64,000 bases of DNA. Source: Paenibacillus aceti. GTDB lineage: Bacteria; Bacillota; Bacilli; Paenibacillales; Paenibacillaceae. The stretch spans positions 3,551,171 to 3,615,170 of the forward strand of contig NZ_KZ987724.1 in the NCBI RefSeq assembly GCF_003614185.1, given 5' to 3'. The first letter of the stretch is position 1. Each line of letters opens with the position of its first letter. The notes below the pieces were generated by a model. The model was not told the DNA's origin and searched no databases. It was given only the letters and a program-made list of their open reading frames with translations. The position numbers and the translations under genes were made by a program. Positions 17,632 through 24,654 of the stretch are shown in pieces.

Positions 17632-17954
17632 AGAATTAACAATCGATGGCATGACGAAATCAAGCAGCATAAAACCGCTATTCAATCACAATCACCGTCA
17701 ATTGTTCTCTTCAACAAATAGGATTAGTACTTCATTTCAGCTGGTTCACCCTTTCGTTCTTTTTATCAAGATTATAGTAAAAGATGGCAGGTGTCAATAT
17801 AGGTACTCTTGGCTTTGGTCACTAACCGTTCTTCCTCAGATTTCTTTCCTTAATATATCGGCTAAATCCAATTTTTATGTAATGTCTGACTTACACAGCT
17901 TCTTATTTCCACTCACAAAATACTGAATAAGCGTCTGCTGCACCTCGGAGGGTT
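17544..17954. other. non-coding stretch upstream of ABC-F gene
   Basis: Holds the ABC-F leader and presumably its promoter up to about 17650. Beyond that I see no supported gene or repeat. Confidence 0.5.
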
Positions 17955-18235
17955 TCATTTTTCTTTTCTCATAAAATAAATCATACGCCCTATATTCGGG
18001 CTTAGACAGTCACTAAGAAATAATACTTTTTCATGAGGTATGTAAATAATGGTTGAATCTACTGTATGGTCACTCTCCACATGATGGAGTTCCACTACTC
18101 TCGCATGCCCAGGCGAGTTGCCTGCATCGATCAATAGCGCTGCATCCTGACCCGCCACACAGCCTAAATTCGGGCGATCTGTAGCATGATTAAAAGGGAA
18201 GTAAAATACATTTGGGGTTAGTTGTTTTAGTATTT
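17955..18235 (-). pseudogene. decayed MBL-fold metallo-hydrolase gene
   Basis: Upstream of the formal Met the same frame reads YFPFNHATDRPNLGCVAGQD and runs into ALLIDAGNSPGHARVVEL, the typical N-terminus of an MBL-fold protein. It then jumps to DHTVDSTIIYIPHEKVLFL and SDCL, a C-terminal part, with the HxHxDH metal site missing, and ends abruptly. This indicates an internal deletion and C-terminal truncation. It is not expected to be functional. Confidence 0.75.
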
Positions 18236-18700
18236 CAACACGTCCTCAGATTCACACTCGTGTAATTGCAAATTATACACTTATTTTGGGGAAGGCTTGG
18301 GGAGATCCTCTTTTAGTTGCATTTTGTACGCTTAAACTCCCCCTTTTCTCGTGAATCAAGGAGGCCGCTCTTTTTAAAAGTACTTTTTGCGATTAAAGGG
18401 AGACCCGAGTCGATTGGCGATGTTTTAGTTGTGCTTTATGCAATTAAATTAGACACTTCGTTACCTGAAGCCCTCCCCTAGACAGCTAATAGTTGCAAAA
18501 ATACACTTATCCTGGGGTAGTCAGCTTGGAATATGAAAAATAACTGCGGATGTGCAACTATTTCTTTCCTGAAGTCACTTTCAGCAGATAATCCGACCAA
18601 ATAGGTGTATAAGAGCAGCTATTTCCTATAATGTAAGCCTAATCCACCAGAATAGTTGCATATGAGCACTTATGCGCCGCCTACCCACCTACCCACCAAC
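18236..18700. repeat. cluster of ATAGTTGCA...ACACTTAT short repeats
   Basis: At least seven degenerate copies of a unit close to ATAGTTGCAAATNTACACTTAT, four to five on the plus strand (about 18264, 18314, 18426, 18488, 18654) and two inverted (about 18546 and 18603). Several are followed by a G-run (TTTTGGGG, CCTGGGG). No protein frame spans them. It is an interspersed repeat family in DNA downstream of the 25-gene operon. Confidence 0.65.
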
Positions 18701-18742
18701 CGCCTAACCAAGCCAGATTCACAAAGTGCCCATATGCAGCGA

Positions 18743-19399
18743 TCAACCATCCCCTAAGCGATGCGCCAACAACCAGGCATACAATTCCGGATTACTGTAG
18801 GTAATCTCCATCACCTTATGCCCCAAGCCCGGGTAGCGGGTGAATTTCACCTGGCCGCCGACCTCCAATAATGCCGTGACGATTTCCTCGGATTTCTGGA
18901 TCGGAATGATGTCATCCTCTTCACCATGGAAATTCCAGATGGGAATGTCCTTGAGCCATTCGACCTTGTCCGTTCGGTACCAGCCGGAAATCGGCACGAC
19001 AGCAGCGAACAGCTCGGGATAGCGGGTTGCCAGGTTCCAGGCCCCGTTCCCCCCCATGCTATAGCCCGTTAGATATACTCTGTTCCGATCCACTCTATAG
19101 CTCGCCAGGATATGGCGATAAATCGCCATAATCTGCTCCTGCTCGATAATCCAGGAGGAATGATTAGGACATTGCGGGGTCACTACAATAAATCCAAAGT
19201 CATCCAAGCTTTGCATAGCCTGCGCGAAGCCATAATTATCGAAGACGTGAATATCATTCCCTCGTCGGTTAGAGCCGTGCAGATATACGATCAGCGGCCA
19301 CTGCTTCTCTGGCTCTTCCGCATACTTCTCCGGAAGGATGAGTTGGTAATCAAGCTCGTCCTCCTCTTGCTTATAATAATATTCTATAGGCAACCTCAT
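18743..19399 (-). CDS. alpha/beta-hydrolase (PHB depolymerase/esterase-like)
   Basis: 218 residues, last gene of the 25-gene operon, 16 bp after its neighbour. Oxyanion segment VYLHGSNRRG near residue 40, nucleophile elbow LTGYSMGGNG near residue 118, Asp in HGEEDDIIP near 170 and His in GLGHKV near 200 complete a catalytic triad. Family knowledge: cytosolic esterases or peptidase-like hydrolases. It resembles the hydrolase core of the 889-residue protein in the same operon, but retains the normal Ser nucleophile. Possible ester-releasing or editing role (inference). Confidence 0.88.
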   Translation of the reverse strand: MRLPIEYYYKQEEDELDYQLILPEKYAEEPEKQWPLIVYLHGSNRRGNDIHVFDNYGFAQAMQSLDDFGFIVVTPQCPNHSSWIIEQEQIMAIYRHILASYRVDRNRVYLTGYSMGGNGAWNLATRYPELFAAVVPISGWYRTDKVEWLKDIPIWNFHGEEDDIIPIQKSEEIVTALLEVGGQVKFTRYPGLGHKVMEITYSNPELYAWLLAHRLGDG

Positions 19400-19415
19400 T
19401 CACCTCCGCTTGTGT

Positions 19416-20279
19416 TCACAAATAATGCTGCAAGAACAGGTTTACTTCCTCGAAGGCCTGCCCAACCTCCGGGCTATGAAAGTTCTGATCGAATACATGA
19501 TCCCCGCCCTCGATCGTAATAAGTTTGCAATCCACCCCAGCTTGCCGCAGCTTGGCGTACATATGAAGCGATTGCTCATAAGGCACATCAGTGTCCCGGT
19601 CGCCATGCAGCAGCAGGGTCGGCGGATAATCGTGGGTCACGCCAAGGATCGGACAATAGGCTTGCAAAGCATCTAAATCCTCGGCACGATCATATCCCGT
19701 CACTTCCTCAACCCAATTGCCATTTTGACGACAGTACATGTAATAGTCATATCGAGCCCAGGAGCCTTCCGATGCGACAACGTTCCCGATCGATGCTTTT
19801 GCCCTCTCCAGCGTCACCTTCGGCCGCCGATTATAGAACGAGCTCGGCTTCATAATCCAATCTCCGATAATATCGCCATATCCATAGAAGGATACGATCG
19901 CCTTCGGTCTAATCTCTTCAATGGTGCCAGCCAGTAAGCTCAAATAGGCCCCTGCCGAGCTGCCGATCAACGCGATTCGCTCGGGGTCAAATCGATAGTG
20001 GGGTACGGCCTGCTCCCGAACCCAACGGACAGCATCCTTAAGATCCTCTACAATATCCGCCAGCTTCGCTCCTGGCGCAAGGCGGTAATCCACACTGACA
20101 ATAGAGTATCCGGCATTCTTGTACCATTGAATTTGCTGCAATGGCAGCCAGCTTCTGGAGCCAAAGATAAACCCGCCACCGTGCAGGTACACCAGTACCG
20201 GAGAGCCTGCTCCATGAGCATAGACATCCGCTCTGATCTGACAATTATCCAACTGTTTATAGATTTTAGTCTCTTTCAT
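19416..20279 (-). CDS. alpha/beta-hydrolase of the HGGG (hormone-sensitive lipase-like) class
   Basis: About 287 residues from ATG 20279, with GAGGTG four bases upstream; a longer in-frame start at 20342 has no ribosome-binding site. Oxyanion hole YLHGGGFIFG near residue 35, nucleophile GSSAGAYLS near 115, catalytic Asp in LLHGDRDTDVP near 225 and His in GGDHVFD near 260. Cytoplasmic carboxylesterase, deacylase or deacetylase type. A 99-bp gap with a hairpin separates it from the gene before. Confidence 0.88.
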   Translation of the reverse strand: MKETKIYKQLDNCQIRADVYAHGAGSPVLVYLHGGGFIFGSRSWLPLQQIQWYKNAGYSIVSVDYRLAPGAKLADIVEDLKDAVRWVREQAVPHYRFDPERIALIGSSAGAYLSLLAGTIEEIRPKAIVSFYGYGDIIGDWIMKPSSFYNRRPKVTLERAKASIGNVVASEGSWARYDYYMYCRQNGNWVEEVTGYDRAEDLDALQAYCPILGVTHDYPPTLLLHGDRDTDVPYEQSLHMYAKLRQAGVDCKLITIEGGDHVFDQNFHSPEVGQAFEEVNLFLQHYL

Positions 20280-20307
20280 AAGACACCTCATCTTTAGACA
20301 TGGGAAT

Positions 20308-20340
20308 GAGCGGAGCCAGGTAAATCCCATTACTCCGCTC
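20308..20340 (-). promoter_or_regulatory. intergenic hairpin inside the 25-gene operon
   Basis: GAGCGGAG (20308-20315) and CTCCGCTC (20333-20340) form an 8-bp stem in the longest internal gap of the operon. No U run follows, so it is more likely an RNA-processing or stability element than a terminator. Confidence 0.4.
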
Positions 20341-20378
20341 ACCCTATAATACTTCTTACATCACCGATATCTGCTTAA

Positions 20379-21380
20379 TTAGAGGCCGGTCTGGACACTC
20401 AGGCCCCAGCCGAAGAACTCGCTCTGGGACACCTCAGCCGTCACTGTATTCTCACCTGGCTGCCATTGCACCGGAATCCGGGCAAAGCTTGAGCGGACCC
20501 GGCCATCACTCGCTGGAGGATTCCAATTCCAATCCCCTTGATATACTTCCTTATCATTGACCCATAGCCGGATATGATCGCTGAATCCGAGGCTTAGGAT
20601 CGACTCCCGCCCTTCCGGAACCGTAACGGTTCCCTTCACCAGCACAGTTGAGTCCGGCCCTGCCTTGTGAATTCTATTAATATTCAACGTCCCGTTCTCT
20701 TCCACGACAGAGGTTGTCCATTCCTGTTGGTCAGCTAAGCTACTCCCACGAGAGTACGGCTGAGAAATCTGCCATTCGGTAATGAAGGAGTCCGACTGTA
20801 ATTGCCGCTGATCCGCCAGTCTCTGCTCAATCGGAGCCGCAGGAGTAATCTCCTCAATCGTAAAATTACGAATATAACTCGAGAGGAAATTCCAAATACC
20901 TACTTTTCCCGGAGCCCCCCCATGCTGCAAATTCTTAATCACAAGCTGCGGCTCTGGATCATCACCTAAATATACCGTTGCCCCGTTCGGCTCTACGTCA
21001 ACCGTGAACTTCCTCCATTCACCGGTTGTATTCGGCAGGGGCTTCTGATAGGAAGGGCCATTATAGACCTGCCAGGTCATAGATCCATTCATCACCGGAT
21101 CATATTGAATCTCCTCAGGGGCCAAATAGATCAGCTCGAAGTTCTCCGCATCCCGGGCGCCAAAGGCAAAGCCGATGAAGCCTACATGCTCAGGAATCAC
21201 TACATCCGCCTGCAATCGATAAGAAGCGAAGGGTACCTCTTCCTGTAAAAAGATCGCGGAATTCACCTTATGAAGATGCAATGCTTCGCATCCCTGCCAG
21301 TGGCCAGGACATGCGCCAGAGTCTCCTAAATCGAACTTGCTCAAATCATCGTGCAGGTTGAACATTAACTTCGTCTTCAT
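20379..21380 (-). CDS. two-domain beta-sandwich protein, lectin-like plus galactose-binding-like
   Basis: 333 residues without signal peptide. The N-terminal 180 residues (PFASYRLQADVVIPEHVGFIG, FAFGARDAENFELIYL, GKVGIWN) resemble the laminin G/DUF1080-type jelly roll that binds sugars. The C-terminal part (ILSLGFSDHIRLWVNDKEV ... GENTVTAEVSQSEFFGWGLS) looks like a galactose-binding beta-sandwich. No catalytic residues are recognisable. Immediately downstream of the carbamoyltransferase/SGNH fusion gene, so probably a binding partner for a glycosylated intermediate; this is inference. Confidence 0.7.
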   Translation of the reverse strand: MKTKLMFNLHDDLSKFDLGDSGACPGHWQGCEALHLHKVNSAIFLQEEVPFASYRLQADVVIPEHVGFIGFAFGARDAENFELIYLAPEEIQYDPVMNGSMTWQVYNGPSYQKPLPNTTGEWRKFTVDVEPNGATVYLGDDPEPQLVIKNLQHGGAPGKVGIWNFLSSYIRNFTIEEITPAAPIEQRLADQRQLQSDSFITEWQISQPYSRGSSLADQQEWTTSVVEENGTLNINRIHKAGPDSTVLVKGTVTVPEGRESILSLGFSDHIRLWVNDKEVYQGDWNWNPPASDGRVRSSFARIPVQWQPGENTVTAEVSQSEFFGWGLSVQTGL

Positions 21381-21389
21381 CAGAACACC

Positions 21390-24389
21390 TCATTCATTTA
21401 TATTTAAATTGAAGAATTGCCAGCGGAATATATCGCCATATGCAGGTCTGGCGCGTTTGATGAATAATTCATAGCCTGAGTACGACTGATTATAAGCAGC
21501 ATGGATCGTCTCCGTGATCGAATCAATATCCGGCCAGAGGATTTGAAGCTCATTCACCCCATCCTCAGACAGATCCTCCTGGTCGATATCCACCGAATAA
21601 TTGCTCCATGTTGCAAATAAAGGAAGCCGGGCTATCCTCTTCTTGTTCATAAGCAGCTCAGCATAGACCGGTTCGTCCTCGTCATGACCATGACCTATCG
21701 GTCCACGAAGGGTTAATTGTCCACGCAACTTGCTCTTAGGATCAGCGATAAGATAAAAGGTAGAGATGCTGCTGCGCGCGCTATAGTAGCATTGATCCTT
21801 ACTGTTATAGTCCACGGACTTCGAGCCGGAGAACACGGTAAAATAACTATTTTCCCGATAATACGTCTCCAACAGGTTCACCGACCGATGAGGCAAAGGC
21901 TGATGCTGCTCGATCCGCAGCACGTTCATCTCCGCACGGATATCCATCCCTTCCTCTACGAGACATTGAGTCATAGCTCTGGCCAGCCCCAGATCGAGTA
22001 CCATACAATCCGTGAATTGGCGCAGAATCACATATTGCTTCGTGCACACCGTCTCATATTGGCGATTCAGCACCCAGGGTACCTTTCTTGAGGTCAGGTC
22101 GATAAAGGAGCGGAACCAGTCGGTCATCCCCGGCCATAATGTGATAGCTTGCTTGCAGTGATAATACAGAATCTCATACGGTTGATCCCCGATATGTGCA
22201 CTATGAACCGCAGCATAGAAATGCGACTTGCTCACGGTCTCCGAAGCAGGCCTGTGGAAGGAAGGAGCGACTTCTCCTGATCGTCTTCCAAGCGACTGCA
22301 ATATTTGCTCCGCTGTGTAGCTCATCGCCAGCTCAATTCCTCGGGGATTCAGATGACAATAATCCAGGAATATATTGAATGAAGGCAGTTCCCCCTCTAA
22401 ATCCTCAGCGAATCGATCCGGCAAATCCACCGTCCTGATGCCAAAATACTCAGCATGCTTAAGAATCTGCTCGCGGATGAAACTAGTACAGGCTGGGGGC
22501 GGCCCAATACGATACATATTCGTATCCCTGGCCTTCTCCAGAGAACGACGTGCCTCATCCAGCATTCCGGCATTATCATAGACTTCGGCCAACAGTTGGT
22601 ATCCAAGCGGGTTCGCACTGTTCAATTGAACCATTCGTGCAGCAAGCGGGGACAATTCCTCGAACCTTCCAGCTTGAAGCAGCTCCTCCGCCTGTAGTCT
22701 CAGCGCATGCCATTCCTCGCTCTCTTCCCCTGGCCAGGACAATGTTTTCTCAGACTCATTGCTCTTCCAAGCCTGCAAATTAAATTCCGGAATGATGAAA
22801 ATGACCGGGATACCCCTGAGGATAAATGGCTCGTACAGCTTCTCAAAAAAAGCTCTGATCAGCGCATCGCTCTTCTGCTCAAACACCGCTCTAATTACTT
22901 CATAACGATGGGGTTCATGAAGCGATTGAAGGATGGTGCTTACCTCCCCCTCATTAAGAGCCCAGAGCGATTTTCGCCAATTATCCCCGGCATAGATGAC
23001 CAGGACATCGGGCTCCAGCAGACTGCTCTGTAGACATACGCTCTGCAGATCACGCAGTCGAATGCTCACCCGAGCGATATCAACGACCTCCATCTCCTCT
23101 GCGCCCAGCGTTCCATTGAGCAACTCCTCCAGACAGGTCGCTGGGTTATGAAAGGGATCGAGCAAGAACCCTCTCGCCCCGGATTCCCCGGCGAATCCAA
23201 TTCTGGTTCGCGCCCCTTTTGGGGGAATACGCTCCACCTGAGCCCAATGACAGAACTCATGCCGATTTCGCGCATCGCGTACAAACTCCCCTTGGCTGCC
23301 CGGTGCTTGCCGTCGCCAAATCCCCACTTTCTCCTCAACGCTCTCTGTCAACAGGGTTCTGGGTGGCAGAGGAGTCTGTAGATCGGCCAGCACCTCCCGG
23401 ATAAACCGGGCTTCATTGCGCTCACACTCCAAAATAAAAGAGCCTATGACCAACACATCCAAATCTGTGGACAAAAAGGCACATACCGCATCCGCCGGAC
23501 TTTCCACCCGAGGTTCACCATGTACCTGAAAGGGCAAATGCATAAGGCTGAAATTTCGCCCCTGCCCAGTAATTTGTTTCAATACGCGATCAAGCAGAGG
23601 ATTATGATCAGGCAGGCCTACAATCTCATGAACTGCAGCAGCCCTATCCAAGCCTTCCTCATATGTCATGGCTTGTAACCGTTCAACGATCGACCCTTGA
23701 TCCACTCCTGCATCAGCCAGATACAGGATAGAGCGATTGCCTTGAGATCGTGGGCCGAATTCCATTCTTCCTTGGAACCAGCCGACCAGGCGACCTTCCT
23801 CTAATAGTTGAGCCGTCCGCGAGATCAGTCCAGCCGAATCCCCCCTGAAATCAGCAAAATCCAGTGCAGCCGCTTCAAGAATGCGAACAATATCCTCGTC
23901 AGGATGCTCCGACCCTAAGTAGACATGTTCTAACGGAGTAATGACCTCTCCAGTAAGCCGAGCGTACGAAGCTGCCGCAGCCAATACAGCCGTTCCTCCT
24001 CCAATACTCATGCTCTCCTGCTGTATTTCTCCTTCCGCTAATGAGCGGGTACTGGCCGTATACAGCACATCTTGATTTATAAATTCAACAGGCCCCTCAA
24101 AAGCCAGTAATTGTCTAACCAGCAGCTCGGTCTGCTTCAGCCGTTGGTCGACCTCATCGCCAGCCCCCGCTTCCAAAGCGTCCATATAAATAGCAATGAG
24201 ACTAATATCCGTAATCGATAGACCCGCGCTGTCCAGACAAAATCGGAAGGACTTGCTAGGCATCCTGGCAGCATCCTGGCTGCGTGAGAATACTTCCTCC
24301 TGGGCCGCATAACGTATCACCCCATCTTGAACCAGACAGCACGCGGCTTCGTCAGGTGCCAGCGAGATTCCGACAAGATTAAGACTCAT
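21390..24389 (-). CDS. carbamoyltransferase-like/TPR/SGNH-hydrolase-like fusion protein
   Basis: About 999 residues from ATG 24389 (MSLNLVGISL). Residues 1-300 resemble the NodU/TobZ O-carbamoyltransferase family: the N-terminal VGISLAPDEAACCLVQDG and the C-terminal hallmark GWFQGRMEFGPRSQGNRSIL, where PRALG is changed to PRSQG. From about residue 390 a new region begins with IGFAGESGARGFLL, an SGNH-type first block, with a TPR-like segment (LLAEVYDNAGMLDEARRSLE) around 630 and the matching CHLNPRGIEL block near 700. The C-terminal 250 residues form a beta-rich domain. It overlaps the upstream ACP gene by 11 bp. Changed motifs suggest a non-carbamoylating role or altered acceptor. The architecture is unfamiliar to me. 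Confidence 0.7.
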   Translation of the reverse strand: MSLNLVGISLAPDEAACCLVQDGVIRYAAQEEVFSRSQDAARMPSKSFRFCLDSAGLSITDISLIAIYMDALEAGAGDEVDQRLKQTELLVRQLLAFEGPVEFINQDVLYTASTRSLAEGEIQQESMSIGGGTAVLAAAASYARLTGEVITPLEHVYLGSEHPDEDIVRILEAAALDFADFRGDSAGLISRTAQLLEEGRLVGWFQGRMEFGPRSQGNRSILYLADAGVDQGSIVERLQAMTYEEGLDRAAAVHEIVGLPDHNPLLDRVLKQITGQGRNFSLMHLPFQVHGEPRVESPADAVCAFLSTDLDVLVIGSFILECERNEARFIREVLADLQTPLPPRTLLTESVEEKVGIWRRQAPGSQGEFVRDARNRHEFCHWAQVERIPPKGARTRIGFAGESGARGFLLDPFHNPATCLEELLNGTLGAEEMEVVDIARVSIRLRDLQSVCLQSSLLEPDVLVIYAGDNWRKSLWALNEGEVSTILQSLHEPHRYEVIRAVFEQKSDALIRAFFEKLYEPFILRGIPVIFIIPEFNLQAWKSNESEKTLSWPGEESEEWHALRLQAEELLQAGRFEELSPLAARMVQLNSANPLGYQLLAEVYDNAGMLDEARRSLEKARDTNMYRIGPPPACTSFIREQILKHAEYFGIRTVDLPDRFAEDLEGELPSFNIFLDYCHLNPRGIELAMSYTAEQILQSLGRRSGEVAPSFHRPASETVSKSHFYAAVHSAHIGDQPYEILYYHCKQAITLWPGMTDWFRSFIDLTSRKVPWVLNRQYETVCTKQYVILRQFTDCMVLDLGLARAMTQCLVEEGMDIRAEMNVLRIEQHQPLPHRSVNLLETYYRENSYFTVFSGSKSVDYNSKDQCYYSARSSISTFYLIADPKSKLRGQLTLRGPIGHGHDEDEPVYAELLMNKKRIARLPLFATWSNYSVDIDQEDLSEDGVNELQILWPDIDSITETIHAAYNQSYSGYELFIKRARPAYGDIFRWQFFNLNINE

Positions 24390-24654
24390 CGGCGTCCCCC
24401 AGCTTCTGATAGATATACTGTGATATTTTCTCAACCGTTGAGAAATTCTCAAATACGAGCGAACTCTGATCCACACAGATACCGAACTCTTCCTCCAGGT
24501 CGAACAGCAAATTTACAATCTTTAACGAGTCGATGCCGTGATCATTCTTCAGGTTGGACTGCTCATGAACTCTATCCGGATTGTGAAGGGCGTTACGGCC
24601 GACGACCTCAATTACTTTATTCTTAATTTCATTCATATCCATTAGCGTTGGCAT
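24379..24654 (-). CDS. acyl/peptidyl carrier protein (second of operon)
   Basis: About 91 residues from ATG 24654 (MPTLMDMNEI), with GAAAGGG upstream; ATGs at 24642 and 24636 are alternatives. A four-helix carrier protein with the phosphopantetheine attachment Ser in HGIDSLKIV near residue 44 and the helix II pattern LLFDLEEEFGI. It overlaps the genes on both sides. Together with the ACP at 44523 it gives two loadable carriers; which ligase serves which is not visible. Confidence 0.92.
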   Translation of the reverse strand: MPTLMDMNEIKNKVIEVVGRNALHNPDRVHEQSNLKNDHGIDSLKIVNLLFDLEEEFGICVDQSSLVFENFSTVEKISQYIYQKLGDADES

